Shown here: piece after piece, positions 24,592-33,295 of the stretch
How the letters are laid out: every line of letters begins with the position of its first letter
Numbering within the stretch: the first letter of the stretch is position 1
Assembly (NCBI GenBank): GCA_000230935.2
Contig: AGIQ01000002.1
Coordinates: 682,001-746,000, forward strand
DNA length: 64,000 bases
Reading direction: 5' to 3'
Source of the DNA: Mycolicibacterium rhodesiae JS60
GTDB taxonomy: Bacteria; Actinomycetota; Actinomycetes; Mycobacteriales; Mycobacteriaceae
Position numbers and translations under genes: made by a program
The notes under the pieces: model-generated
Seen by the model: only the letters and a program-made list of their open reading frames with translations
Databases searched by the model: none
What the model was told of the DNA's origin: nothing

Positions 24592-25213
24592 TCGTCGGCA
24601 CGCCGAACTTCGTCACGAATTCTTTTGCCTTGATCAGGAATTCCAGTTGGGCAGTGACGTCGTGCAGTGGCTGCAGGCTGCGCGCCGAGCGGCACAGCAC
24701 CACCGCGCCCTCCATCGCGGCCAGGGTGGTGTCGGCCAGTGCGCTGGCCTCGGCGGCCTCGAAGCCGTCCCGCAGGTAGGACTCTTTGGCGGCGTCTCGC
24801 CAGCGGCTGAAGATCTCGGCGGCCACCGAGGTCAGCTGCTGCTCGTCCTCTCCGGAGCCGACCGCGGCCGCCAACACCGGGCAGCCGGCGGTGTAATCGC
24901 TTGTGAGGAGCGCGTTTTCCCAGAGCTGGACGAAGCGGTGAAGCAGTACGGGGGTGCTTTCCCTGGCCGCTTCGTCGAGGCTGGCGCTGATCTCATAGCC
25001 GGCGTAGTCCAGCGCTTCACGCAGGATCTGGCTGCGGCCTTCGGGAAAGTGGTGATAGACCGAGCCGCGAGGCGCTCCGCTGCGGGCCAGCACCTCGTCG
25101 ATGGTCACTCCGGCGGCGCCGCGTTCGCGCAACACCTCGGCGGCACTCACCAGCATCTTGGTGCGGGTGGAGCCTCGGGCTCGGCGGGCGGTACCGGTTG
25201 GCGTCTGGGTCAT
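24581..25213 (-). CDS. TetR family transcriptional regulator
   Basis: 210 residues. The helix-turn-helix spans ~residues 20-65: AAEVLRERGAAGVTIDEVLA, then SGAPRGSVYHHFPEGR. The C-terminal ligand domain resembles the LmrA/YxaF-like group (TAGCPVLAAAVGSGEDEQQ). The start codon directly follows the stop of a 45-residue ORF (TGA-ATG), so it is translated by re-initiation. The target may be its own promoter or the FadE gene at 25615. The 263-base region 25352-25614 between them holds an AT-rich stretch and a 16-bp palindrome. Confidence 0.85.
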   Translation of the reverse strand: MTQTPTGTARRARGSTRTKMLVSAAEVLRERGAAGVTIDEVLARSGAPRGSVYHHFPEGRSQILREALDYAGYEISASLDEAARESTPVLLHRFVQLWENALLTSDYTAGCPVLAAAVGSGEDEQQLTSVAAEIFSRWRDAAKESYLRDGFEAAEASALADTTLAAMEGAVVLCRSARSLQPLHDVTAQLEFLIKAKEFVTKFGVPTISS

Positions 25214-25351
25214 TCAGGCGGCGGGGGTTTCACGGAAGTGGCTACCCCGCCACGCCAGCGCACGAGCGCCCCGACCGAACAGCTGCCGGCGCTTGTCAGG
25301 CACGTGACGCGTGAACCGGTGGCCGGCGATGTTCAGCTCGATCAGCCACAT
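25214..25351 (-). CDS. Small basic protein upstream of and coupled to the TetR gene
   Basis: 45 residues, beginning MWLIELNIAGHRFTRH and ending RGSHFRETPAA, rich in Arg and His. A strong ribosome binding site (GAGGAGAG) ends five bases before the ATG, and the TGA abuts the TetR ATG exactly. It has no membrane helix or known motif that I recognise. Because the TetR gene has no ribosome binding site of its own outside this ORF, the ORF is at least a translated leader. It may also be a genuine small protein. It was found by reading the leader, since it is too short for usual gene-length cut-offs. Confidence 0.6.
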   Translation of the reverse strand: MWLIELNIAGHRFTRHVPDKRRQLFGRGARALAWRGSHFRETPAA

Positions 25352-25513
25352 TTCTTCTCTCCTCACGGGGCAGGTCACTAGACCAACTCCATAACTATGA
25401 TTACGACCATAAGATTAGAATGCTCTTAGTGCAACCCCTGGGTTGGCGTGAGGGTTAACTGCTGGAAAACAGCGGTGCTCAACCGGGCCCCGGCCGGGCG
25501 ATTCGGGCATTTG

Positions 25514-25529
25514 TATGATCCGGATCATA
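25514..25529. promoter_or_regulatory. Perfect 16-bp palindrome upstream of the fadE paralogue
   Basis: TATGATCCGGATCATA reads the same on both strands and lies 85 bases before the ATG at 25615. It is an operator candidate for a dimeric repressor; the divergent TetR product is the obvious one to test. No assigned consensus is recognised. Confidence 0.45.
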
Positions 25530-25614
25530 TTTCTGACAGCGGGTGGATCGCGCTGATCAGGCCAGCCAAACGGACTAGGCTCGGCTGCGTCGGCGACTGA
25601 GAAGGACGCATTCG

Positions 25615-27444
25615 ATGAGCCATTACAAGAGCAACGTCCGCGACCTCGAATTCAATCTCTTCGAGCTGCTCGATCTGGAGAAAGCCCTCGGCGACTATCC
25701 CGATCTCGACGGCGACTCGGTGCGCGAGATGCTGGCCGAGGCGGCCCGCCTGGCCGAAGGGCCGGTTGCCGAATCGTTCGCCGAGACCGACCGGCATCCG
25801 CCGACCTTCGACCCCGACACCCATGTGGTGTCGCTGCCCGAGCCGTTCACGAAGTCGATGCGGGCCTGGCAGCAGGGCGAGTGGTTCCGCATCGGGCTCT
25901 CCGAGGAGGTCGGCGGTGTGCCGGCCCCGGCGATGGTCACCTGGGCGATCGACGAGCTGGTGCTTGGGGCCAACCCGGCGGTCTTCATGTACATGGCCGG
26001 ACCGATCATGGCCAACATCCTGTTCCACATCGGCACTGAGCAGCAGAAGCACTGGGCGACGCTGGCCGCCGAACGCAACTGGTGCGCCACGATGGTGCTG
26101 ACCGAACCGGATGCCGGCTCCGACGTCGGCGCCGGGCGAACGAAGGCGATCGACGCCGGCGACGGCACCTGGCATATCGAGGGCGTAAAGCGGTTCATCA
26201 CCAACGGTGACACCGGCGACTACTTCGAGAACATCCTGCACCTCGTGCTGGCCCGACCGGAGGGTGCCGGCCCGGGCACCAAGGGGCTCAGTCTGTTCGT
26301 GGTCCCGAAGTTCCTGCTCGATCCCGAGACCGGTGCGCCCGGCGATCGCAACGGCGTCTACGTCACCAATCTCGAACACAAGATGGGCCTGAAGGCATCG
26401 GCGACCACCGAGCTCAGCCTGGGGCTGCATGGTAAGCCTGCGATCGGCTGGCTGGTTGGCGACGTCCACAACGGCATCGCGCAGATGTTCAAGGTCATCG
26501 AATACGCCCGGATGTTCGTGGGTACCAAGGCGATTGCCACGCTGTCGACCGGCTACCTCAACGCACTGGAGTACGCCAAGACCCGGGTGCAGGGCGCCGA
26601 CATGACGCAGATGACCGACAAGACCGCACCGCGGGTGACGATCATCCACCACCCCGACGTGCGCCGCGCCCTGATGACGCAGAAGGCCTACGCCGAGGGT
26701 CTGCGTGCGCTCTACCTCTACACCGCTGCACATCAGGATCCCGCCGTGGCACAGGTGGTTTCGGGTGCGGACGCATCGATGGCCGAGCGGGTCAACGACC
26801 TGCTGTTGCCCATCGTGAAGGGCGTCGGATCCGAACGCGCCTACCAAACCCTGACCGAGTCGCTGCAGACGTTCGGCGGTTCGGGCTTCCTGCAGGACTA
26901 TCCGATCGAGCAGTACATCCGCGACGCCAAGATCGACTCGCTCTACGAAGGCACCACCGCCATTCAGGCCCAGGACTTCTTCTTCCGCAAGATCGCCCGT
27001 GACCAGGGCGGCGCACTGGCGCACGTCGTCACCCAGATCGAGAAGTTCATCGACAGCCCCGACGCCCGTCCCGAGCTGGCCGCCGCCCGCGCATCGCTGG
27101 CCGACGCGCTGGACAATGTGCGTGCCGTCGCGACCGTGATGACCGGTTATCTCCTCGGCGCCCAGGACAATGCGCGCGATTTGTACCGGGTCGGACTGGA
27201 ATCGGTGGGCTTTCTGCTGGCCGTTGGCGACCTGCTGATCGGCTGGTTCCTGTTGCGGCAGGCCGAGATTGCGCTGCGCGCGCTGGACGGCGACCCCGAT
27301 CCGCGGGAGGAGGCCTTCTACCGCGGCAAGGTCGCGGTGGCGAACTTCTTCGCGGCCAACATGCTGCCCCGGCTGGCCGCCGAGCGAAAGATCGCCGAGT
27401 CGATCGACCTGACGATCATGGACCTGAGCGAAGAGGCGTTTTAG
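25615..27444 (+). CDS. Long acyl-CoA dehydrogenase, FadE5 paralogue
   Basis: 609 residues, the long ACAD type with an added C-terminal helical region of ~150 residues. The N-terminus [10 protein letters not shown] is identical to that of the fadE5 product at 49053-50888. Shared landmarks include [18 protein letters not shown] (~residue 160), [20 protein letters not shown] (~305) and [17 protein letters not shown], where catalytic Glu445 matches Glu447 of FadE5. It oxidises acyl-CoAs with FAD and is probably homodimeric. Substrate range may differ from FadE5 because the N-terminal lid region diverges. An htdZ-type hydratase follows 65 bases downstream. Confidence 0.9.
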   Translation: MSHYKSNVRDLEFNLFELLDLEKALGDYPDLDGDSVREMLAEAARLAEGPVAESFAETDRHPPTFDPDTHVVSLPEPFTKSMRAWQQGEWFRIGLSEEVGGVPAPAMVTWAIDELVLGANPAVFMYMAGPIMANILFHIGTEQQKHWATLAAERNWCATMVLTEPDAGSDVGAGRTKAIDAGDGTWHIEGVKRFITNGDTGDYFENILHLVLARPEGAGPGTKGLSLFVVPKFLLDPETGAPGDRNGVYVTNLEHKMGLKASATTELSLGLHGKPAIGWLVGDVHNGIAQMFKVIEYARMFVGTKAIATLSTGYLNALEYAKTRVQGADMTQMTDKTAPRVTIIHHPDVRRALMTQKAYAEGLRALYLYTAAHQDPAVAQVVSGADASMAERVNDLLLPIVKGVGSERAYQTLTESLQTFGGSGFLQDYPIEQYIRDAKIDSLYEGTTAIQAQDFFFRKIARDQGGALAHVVTQIEKFIDSPDARPELAAARASLADALDNVRAVATVMTGYLLGAQDNARDLYRVGLESVGFLLAVGDLLIGWFLLRQAEIALRALDGDPDPREEAFYRGKVAVANFFAANMLPRLAAERKIAESIDLTIMDLSEEAF

Positions 27445-27472
27445 GCGTCGGTCAAGATGGCGGGGTAACCGC

Positions 27473-27489
27473 TCTGAATTGAATTCAGA
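27473..27489. promoter_or_regulatory. 17-bp palindrome before the htdZ-like gene
   Basis: TCTGAATT-G-AATTCAGA is perfectly symmetric around base 27481 and ends 20 bases before the ATG at 27510, overlapping where the core promoter or 5' leader should be. It is AT-rich against a GC-rich background. It may be an operator, so the hydratase may have a promoter separate from fadE. Confidence 0.45.
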
Positions 27490-27509
27490 ATTGAAAAGGA
27501 AGAGACCCC

Positions 27510-27968
27510 ATGAAGGTGATCACGTCCATCGACGATGCGACGTCCGCGGTCGGCCAGGAACTCGGCGTCAGCGACTGGCTGCTGATCGACCAGAAGCGCA
27601 TCAACGACTTCGCTGACGCCACGGGCGACCACCAGTGGATCCACGTCGACGTCGAGAAGGCCAAGGCCGAAAGCCCCTATGGCGCACCGATTGCCCACGG
27701 TTTCCTCACCCTGTCGCTGGTTCCCGCGCTGTCCAAGGACAACTTCCGCGTCGAGAACGCGAAGATGGTCATCAACTACGGGCTGAACAAGGTCCGGTTC
27801 GTGGCGGCGGTGCCGGTGGACAGCAGCATCCGGGTGCGCTCAGAGCTTGTCGGCGCCGACAAGGTCGACGACAACACCGTCAACCTGACCGTCAAGCACA
27901 CCGTCGAGATCGACGGTGTCGACAAGCCGGCAGCGGTGGTCGAGATGATCGCCCGCGCGATCTTCTAG
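27510..27968 (+). CDS. htdZ: MaoC-like (R)-specific enoyl-CoA hydratase (HtdZ/Rv0130 type)
   Basis: 152 residues, a single hotdog domain of the length known for Rv0130. The hydratase-2 motif places catalytic D40 and H45 in DATGDHQWIHVD, followed by PIAHGFLTLSL. The leader has a strong AAAAGGAAGAG ribosome site. It hydrates trans-2-enoyl-CoA to (R)-3-hydroxyacyl-CoA in the cytosol, the next step after the upstream dehydrogenase. The 3' end faces the aldehyde dehydrogenase gene across a long hairpin. Confidence 0.88.
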   Translation: MKVITSIDDATSAVGQELGVSDWLLIDQKRINDFADATGDHQWIHVDVEKAKAESPYGAPIAHGFLTLSLVPALSKDNFRVENAKMVINYGLNKVRFVAAVPVDSSIRVRSELVGADKVDDNTVNLTVKHTVEIDGVDKPAAVVEMIARAIF

Positions 27969-27978
27969 CCTTTAGCGA

Positions 27979-28023
27979 TTTCGGCGCGTTTACCGCCGCC
28001 CAGCGACGGTAAACGCGCCGAAA
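27979..28023. terminator. Bidirectional 17-bp stem hairpin between convergent genes
   Basis: TTTCGGCGCGTTTACCG (27979-27995) and its exact inverted copy (28007-28023) enclose an 11-base loop. It lies 10 bases past the hydratase stop and three bases past the aldehyde dehydrogenase stop. The stem itself ends in AAA/TTT on both sides, so it could serve both strands. Stems of this TTTCGGCGCGTTTACCG type are, as remembered, dispersed in mycobacterial genomes. Confidence 0.75.
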
Positions 28024-28026
28024 CCA

Positions 28027-29508
28027 CTACTCAGGCGTATAGCCGAACGGCAGCAGCACGCTCTTGGCCTGGGTGTACGGCTCGATGCCCTCGGGTCCGT
28101 TCTCCCGGCCGATGCCCGAGTTCTTGTAGCCGCCGAACGGCGCACCCGGATCGAAGGCGTACATGTTGACCGCGTAGGTGCCGGTGCGGATCCGCGCGGC
28201 GATCTTCATGGCCTTGTCGTTGTCAGTGGTGAACACCGAACCGGCCAGGCCATAGGCCGAGTCGTTCGCGATCCGCACCGCATCCTCTTCAGTGTCGTAA
28301 GGAATCACCGACAGCACCGGTCCGAAGATCTCCTCCTGCGCGATGGTCATCGAGTTGTCGACATCGGCGAACACCGTCGGCTGCACGAACCAGCCGTTGT
28401 CGAGCCCTTCGGGACGCCCGCCGCCGGTGACCAGCCGCGCGCCTTCCTCGATGCCCTTCTTGATGTAGGCCTCGACACGCTCGCGCTGCTTCTCGCTGAT
28501 CAGCGATCCGATCATGGCGCCGGCATCGTCGGGCAGCCCGACCGGCATGGCCGCCGCCGCGGCGGAGACCTTCTCGACGACCTCGTCGTAACGCGACCGG
28601 GGAGCCAGAATCCGGGTCTGCGCGACGCAGGCCTGTCCGGTGTTCATCAGACCGGAGAACACCAGCATCGGCAGCGTGGAATCCAGGTCGGCGTCCTCGA
28701 GGATGATGGCTGCCGACTTGCCGCCCAGCTCCAGCGTGCACGGCTTGAGCCGCTCGGCGGCGATCTTGGCGATCTCCTTACCGACCGCACTGGACCCGGT
28801 GAACGTGTACTTGTCGATCTCGGGGTTGGCGGTCAGCGCACGACCGGTCTCCGGCCCACCGGGGACCACCGACAGCACGCCCTCGGGCAGCCCCGCCTCG
28901 GCGAAGATATCGGCCATCGCGAACAGCGACAGCGGGGTCTCGGCGGCGGGCTTGACGACGATCGTGCAGCCGGCGAGCAGCGCGGGGCCCAGCTTGTTGG
29001 CGGCCAGGAAGAACGGCACGTTCCATGCGGTGACGGCCGCGACGACACCGATCGGCTCACGCAGCACCATCGTCTGTCCGTAGGCGCCGTCGCGGAAGTC
29101 GCGCCAAGTGAACTTGTCGGCGGCACCGGCGAAGAACTGGAACGACGAGATCGCGGCGCCGTACTGCATCATGTCGACGATCGTCGGCGGCTGGCCGGTC
29201 TCGGCGGCCAGCAGGAACTTCAGTTCCTCGGCACGCTCTTCGAGGATCTTGACGGCGCGGCCCAGGATCTCGGCGCGATCGGCGGGCGACATGTGTGGCC
29301 AGGGGCCTTCGTCGAAGGCCTTGCGGGCAGCGGTGCAGGCGGCGTCGACGTCGGCTTTGGCGGCCAGCGGTACCTTGCCGACCAGTTCGCCGGTTGCCGG
29401 GGAGTGCACCTCGATCACGTCCGACGTGGAGGGCTCGACCCATTTGCCGCCGATGAACAGCTTGTCCCATTCGGTTTTGAACGCGGTGCTCTGTGTCATG
29501 ACCGTCAC
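28027..29508 (-). CDS. Aldehyde dehydrogenase (Rv0223c type)
   Basis: 493 residues in the ALDH superfamily. Order of motifs: WNVPFFLAANKLGPALLAGC (~residue 165), the NAD-binding GSSAVGKEIA (~238), catalytic Glu260 in LELGGKSA, and nucleophile Cys294 in NTGQACVAQTR. The EEIFGPVLSVIPYD stretch is near 390 and the C-terminal PFGGYKNSGIGRENG near 460. It oxidises an aldehyde to the acid with NAD(P)+. A KstR-like box lies upstream. The order echA1 ... aldehyde dehydrogenase, methyltransferase follows Rv0222-Rv0224c, but with ~7 kb of extra lipid genes between echA1 and this gene. Confidence 0.92.
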   Translation of the reverse strand: MTVMTQSTAFKTEWDKLFIGGKWVEPSTSDVIEVHSPATGELVGKVPLAAKADVDAACTAARKAFDEGPWPHMSPADRAEILGRAVKILEERAEELKFLLAAETGQPPTIVDMMQYGAAISSFQFFAGAADKFTWRDFRDGAYGQTMVLREPIGVVAAVTAWNVPFFLAANKLGPALLAGCTIVVKPAAETPLSLFAMADIFAEAGLPEGVLSVVPGGPETGRALTANPEIDKYTFTGSSAVGKEIAKIAAERLKPCTLELGGKSAAIILEDADLDSTLPMLVFSGLMNTGQACVAQTRILAPRSRYDEVVEKVSAAAAAMPVGLPDDAGAMIGSLISEKQRERVEAYIKKGIEEGARLVTGGGRPEGLDNGWFVQPTVFADVDNSMTIAQEEIFGPVLSVIPYDTEEDAVRIANDSAYGLAGSVFTTDNDKAMKIAARIRTGTYAVNMYAFDPGAPFGGYKNSGIGRENGPEGIEPYTQAKSVLLPFGYTPE

Positions 29509-29530
29509 ATTACCTACTGAAGACAGAAAC

Positions 29531-29544
29531 TAGAACCTGTTCAT
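29531..29544. promoter_or_regulatory. Near-consensus KstR-like box upstream of the aldehyde dehydrogenase gene
   Basis: TAGAACCTGTTCAT matches six of the eight fixed outer/core groups of TnnAACnnGTTnnA and fails only at the last base (T for A). It starts 22 bases upstream of the ATG at 29508 and overlaps the end of the methyltransferase gene. With a full match 9.5 kb away, shared control is plausible but weaker. Confidence 0.35.
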
Positions 29545-30320
29545 TTCTGTCGAATCGGCGGCCGCAACACCAGCACCAGATTGCTCACCGCGAACTCCCG
29601 CAGGCCGGGGGCTCTCGTCAGCCACCAGGCCCATCGCGGGTGGTAACGCGGGAATGCCGCGACCAGCGCGCCGGTGCTCGAAGCCCAGTTCAGGCCGTCG
29701 GTCACCGATACCTCGAAAAGCGACGACCCGTAGTTGTTCTTGGGCGGGCGGCCGTGCCTGCGGGTGTAGCGGGCCGCTGCCCGGGCGCCGCCCAGATAGT
29801 GGGTGAGGCCCATTTCGTGGCCACCGAACGGTCCGAGCCAGACGGTGTAGGACAGGATCGCCAGTCCGCCGGGCCGGGTGACGCGCAGCATCTCCGCACC
29901 TAGTTGCCACGGTCGGGGCACGTGCTCGGCGACGTTGGACGACAGGCAGACATCGACACTGCCGTCGGCGAAGGGCAGCGCCATCCCTGACGCCCGGAGG
30001 AAGGAGCCGGGTCCGGCCCGGCGCACCTGCTCGGCGGCGTGCATCTCACTCGGATCTGGTTCGACGCCAACGTAGTTCCAGCCCGCGTTGGTGAACGCCG
30101 TCGCGAAGTAGCCGGGGCCGCCGCCGACGTCGACGAGGGTGTGCCCGGCCGGAGGGTCCGGCTGGGTTGCCCGCCAGAGGTCGGTGACCATATCCGCGGT
30201 GTCGGCGGCCAGGGCGCCGTAGAACCGGGCGGGGGCGCTGCGTTCATGTCGGAACTCGGACAGCAGCCGCACCGACCGGCCCAGCGTCGCGCGCTGGGCG
30301 AACAGGTTGGTCGCGGTCAC
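29541..30320 (-). CDS. SAM-dependent class I methyltransferase (Rv0224c/MtrP type)
   Basis: 259 residues. The SAM motif I is VDVGGGPGYFATAF (~residue 63), with YVGVEPDPSEM after it and DVCLSSNVAEHVPRPWQ (~125) as motif IV and post-motif. It is cytosolic. In Corynebacterium glutamicum the related MtrP is, as I recall the literature, needed for efficient transport of trehalose mycolates. The same neighbours (glycosyltransferase, membrane protein, DUF3068 protein, acyltransferase) are kept here, supporting a role in envelope lipid export. The methyl acceptor is not known from sequence. It is divergent from the glycosyltransferase. Confidence 0.8.
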   Translation of the reverse strand: MTATNLFAQRATLGRSVRLLSEFRHERSAPARFYGALAADTADMVTDLWRATQPDPPAGHTLVDVGGGPGYFATAFTNAGWNYVGVEPDPSEMHAAEQVRRAGPGSFLRASGMALPFADGSVDVCLSSNVAEHVPRPWQLGAEMLRVTRPGGLAILSYTVWLGPFGGHEMGLTHYLGGARAAARYTRRHGRPPKNNYGSSLFEVSVTDGLNWASSTGALVAAFPRYHPRWAWWLTRAPGLREFAVSNLVLVLRPPIRQK

Positions 30321-30380
30321 GGCCTCACCCTAGTGATCGGCATTTCCAGGCCAGTTCAGCACGGGGTTAGGCTGATCTCG

Positions 30381-31538
30381 ATGTCCTCCACCGTTCGCTC
30401 CGTCCTGCTGCTGTGCTGGCGGGACACCGGGCACCCGCAGGGCGGCGGCAGCGAAACCTACGTTCAGCGCATCGGCACGCTGCTGGCCGACTCGGGCATC
30501 GACGTCACCCTGCGCACCGCCCGCTATCGGGGCGCCCCGCGCCGCGAGGTCGTCGACGGCGTCACGATCAGCCGTGGGGGTGGGCCCTACAGCGTCTATA
30601 TCTGGGCGGGACTGGCCATGGTGGCCGCGCGGTTGCGGCTCGGCCCGCTGCGCCGGGTGCGTCCCGACGTCGTCGTCGACACCCAGAACGGGGTGCCGTT
30701 CTTGGCGCGGCTCGCGTTCGGGCGACGCGTCGCGGTGCTGGTGCACCACTGCCACCGCGAACAGTGGCCGGTTGCCGGCCGCTTAGTGGGCCGGCTGGGC
30801 TGGCTGGTCGAATCCCGGTTGTCGCCGCGCATGCACCGCCACAACCAATACGTCACCGTTTCCCTGCCGTCGGCGCGTGACCTGTCCGATCTCGGGGTAG
30901 ATGCCACACGGATCGCCGTGGTGCGCAACGGTCTCGACGAAGCGCCCGCAGACACCCTGACTGGGCAACGGTCGTCGACGCCGCGAGTTGTGGTCCTGTC
31001 AAGGCTGGTGCCGCACAAGCAGATTGAAGACGCGCTGGACGCGGTGGCCGAACTTCGGCCCCGCGTCCCCGATCTGCACCTGGACATCGTTGGCGGCGGC
31101 TGGTGGCATGACCGGCTTGTGGAGCGGGCGTACCGCCTCGGCATCGCCGACGCGGTCACCTTTCACGGCCACGTCGACGATCGCACCAAACACGCTGTCG
31201 TACAACGGTCCTGGATACATGTGCTGCCGTCGCGCAAGGAAGGCTGGGGCTTGGCCGTCATTGAAGCCGCTCAGCACGGCGTGCCGACCATCGGCTACCG
31301 GTCGTCGGGTGGGCTCACCGATTCGGTCATCGACGGTGTGACCGGTGTGCTGGTCGACGACCATGACGGCTTAGTCGGCAGTCTCGAACACCTTCTGGCA
31401 GAGCATGTTCTGCGTGACGAGCTCGGCGCCAAGGCTAAAGCCCGTAGTAGGGACTTCTCCTGGCAGCAGAGTGCCGCCGCGATGCGCGCCGTGTTGGAGT
31501 CAGTGCATGCGGGAACGCGTGTCAGCGGTGTGATCTAG
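30381..31538 (+). CDS. GT4-type glycosyltransferase (Rv0225 type)
   Basis: 385 residues from ATG 30381; the longer open frame upstream overlaps the divergent methyltransferase. It has the GT-B fold with an N-terminal WRDTGHPQGGGSETYV donor/acceptor loop and a middle VVLSRLVPHKQIEDAL (~residue 212) that begins the nucleotide-sugar domain. The E-x7-E-type motif follows: SRKEGWGLAVIEAAQHGVPTIGY (as two adjoining parts, ~285-305). It is cytosolic or membrane-peripheral. The sugar and acceptor are unknown; its place in the conserved trehalose-mycolate/lipoglycan gene block suggests an envelope glycolipid or glycan. Confidence 0.85.
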   Translation: MSSTVRSVLLLCWRDTGHPQGGGSETYVQRIGTLLADSGIDVTLRTARYRGAPRREVVDGVTISRGGGPYSVYIWAGLAMVAARLRLGPLRRVRPDVVVDTQNGVPFLARLAFGRRVAVLVHHCHREQWPVAGRLVGRLGWLVESRLSPRMHRHNQYVTVSLPSARDLSDLGVDATRIAVVRNGLDEAPADTLTGQRSSTPRVVVLSRLVPHKQIEDALDAVAELRPRVPDLHLDIVGGGWWHDRLVERAYRLGIADAVTFHGHVDDRTKHAVVQRSWIHVLPSRKEGWGLAVIEAAQHGVPTIGYRSSGGLTDSVIDGVTGVLVDDHDGLVGSLEHLLAEHVLRDELGAKAKARSRDFSWQQSAAAMRAVLESVHAGTRVSGVI

Positions 31539-31578
31539 CGTCGATCAGTTCCTGCCGACATCGACGTTCTGCCGCAAT

Positions 31579-33288
31579 CTACTCAGTGCGTGGGCGCCGG
31601 CCCACCAGGCCCGCAATACCGGCTCCGACCAGCAGCGCCAGCCACACCAGGTGAACTGCCACGGCCAGCGCCTGTTTCCGTTGGGGCGCAGCCTGACTCG
31701 ACCCGCCAACCCGATACAGCGTGAGGTCGTCGTCGCGATAGGCCACCGGCAGACCCTGAAGTGTCCGCTGCGCGTCTCCGATCTCCCCTGCGCTCCCCGA
31801 CTCCACCACGACCCAGCCGACCCCGGCGTCGGCCAGCGCTTGGGGAGGCCCGCCGGCCAGAAGCGTGCGCTGTACCGCGCGTGCATGGCTGCCCTCGCCG
31901 GGCACCGACTCGCCCGAAACGGTCAGGTCGCCGGTGGCCAGCACCTCGGCGCGGACGAAGCGCGGTAGCGGATCGAGTACCGGCGCAGGACCAGACCAGC
32001 TGAATTTGCGCATGCTGTCGGCGGGTAGCACCACGACATCCGCCGGTGCAGCGTTGACGATGCTGGCCACCGTCGACCACCCCGGCGGGTAACGCACCGA
32101 CACCACCTTGCCGCCGACGCCGAAGGCCAGATCGGGCAGCACAGCGATGATCGCGACCACGCACACCAGCGCGGTGACCCCGGGGCGGACCCACCGCCGC
32201 AACGTCACGACAGCGGCGGCCCCGGCGACGACATAACCGGGCATTGCCAACGCCACCCACTTCTGCCCGTCGCGCAGCACACCCACGCCCGGCGCCGCCT
32301 CGACGACGGCCCGCAGAACAGACAACCCCGGGCCCGTGGCCGCCGCCGCAGGCAGCAGCACGCTCACCGCTGCCAACACCAACAGCGGCAGCGCGGACCG
32401 CCGCCGCAACACCGTCGGCAGCCCAGCGGCAACGACGGCCAGCAGCACGACGGTCGCCAGCAGCGCCAATAGCGTTGTGCGAGAGGACGGAACGGCCTCG
32501 GCGTTCCAGATCCCACCGAGGCCGGCCAGGCTGCCCAACGTGCCAAGGCCCGGCTCGGCACGAGCCGCGAACGCAGCCACACCCGAGGACGGCGTCGATT
32601 CCAGCGCATCGCCAAGCGCCGATGCGGTCAGCCACGGAGACGCCGCGAGCCCCGAAGCGATCAGGAGCCCGACCGCACACCGCAGCCGGGACACTCCGCC
32701 GCCGGGTACCGCGATACAGGCCAGCGCCACGACGGCGGCCAGCAGCAGACCCGTCGGTGTCAGCCCGGCGAGCGCGATCCAGAACACCACCGCCGCCCAC
32801 CGCGCCACGGCCGGCGTGCAGTCGTCGGCGCGCAGCCCGAGCATCGCCGCGGCCACCCACGGTAGGCAGCCGTAACCCACGAGCAGGCTCCAATGTCCCT
32901 GCAGCAGCCGTTCGGCGACGTAGGGATTCCAGACGGCCAGGGTGGTGGCCACCAACCGGCCCGCCATCCCGGCATCGGGCACCACCGCCTCGGCCAGTCG
33001 TGCGGCGCCCCAGCCGGCCAAGAAGATCCCGGCGATCAGCAGCGCCTTGACCATCAGACCGCCGTCGAGCACGGGCGAGATCGCCGCGATGAGGAAATCT
33101 TGCGGCACCGCGCGCGGCGCCGACTCGCCCAGGCCCAGCGCCGCGTCGGAGAAGTACGAGCGCGGGGTGGACACCGCGTCGCGCAACAGCAGATAGCCGG
33201 GGGCGACCAGCGGTGCGGTCACCGCCAGCGCCAGTAGGAGGGCATACCCCGGCACCACCCACCGGGCCGCCCGGCGTGCCTGGGTCAT
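31579..33288 (-). CDS. Polytopic membrane protein, Rv0226c type
   Basis: 569 residues from ATG 33288; the open frame upstream overlaps the DUF3068 gene. About ten or more hydrophobic helices alternate with short loops (for example YALLLALAVTAPLVAPGYLLL near residue 15). A C-terminal soluble part of ~150 residues (SVRYPPGWSTVASIVNAAPADVVVLP...) is followed by a last helix. The LLRDAVSTPRSYFSD loop after helix 1 resembles GT-C-like proteins, but no catalytic motif is certain. Its seven-base gap to the DUF3068 gene indicates one operon. Proteins of this locus are linked to transport of trehalose lipids in Corynebacterineae. Confidence 0.75.
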   Translation of the reverse strand: MTQARRAARWVVPGYALLLALAVTAPLVAPGYLLLRDAVSTPRSYFSDAALGLGESAPRAVPQDFLIAAISPVLDGGLMVKALLIAGIFLAGWGAARLAEAVVPDAGMAGRLVATTLAVWNPYVAERLLQGHWSLLVGYGCLPWVAAAMLGLRADDCTPAVARWAAVVFWIALAGLTPTGLLLAAVVALACIAVPGGGVSRLRCAVGLLIASGLAASPWLTASALGDALESTPSSGVAAFAARAEPGLGTLGSLAGLGGIWNAEAVPSSRTTLLALLATVVLLAVVAAGLPTVLRRRSALPLLVLAAVSVLLPAAAATGPGLSVLRAVVEAAPGVGVLRDGQKWVALAMPGYVVAGAAAVVTLRRWVRPGVTALVCVVAIIAVLPDLAFGVGGKVVSVRYPPGWSTVASIVNAAPADVVVLPADSMRKFSWSGPAPVLDPLPRFVRAEVLATGDLTVSGESVPGEGSHARAVQRTLLAGGPPQALADAGVGWVVVESGSAGEIGDAQRTLQGLPVAYRDDDLTLYRVGGSSQAAPQRKQALAVAVHLVWLALLVGAGIAGLVGRRPRTE

Positions 33289-33295
33289 GCCGAGC

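Noticed and set aside
25381..25445. AT-rich stretch with TTATGG repeats upstream of the 45-residue ORF as a TetR operator
   Set aside because: The symmetry is weak and interrupted. It could simply hold the promoter, and the palindrome at 25514 is much better.
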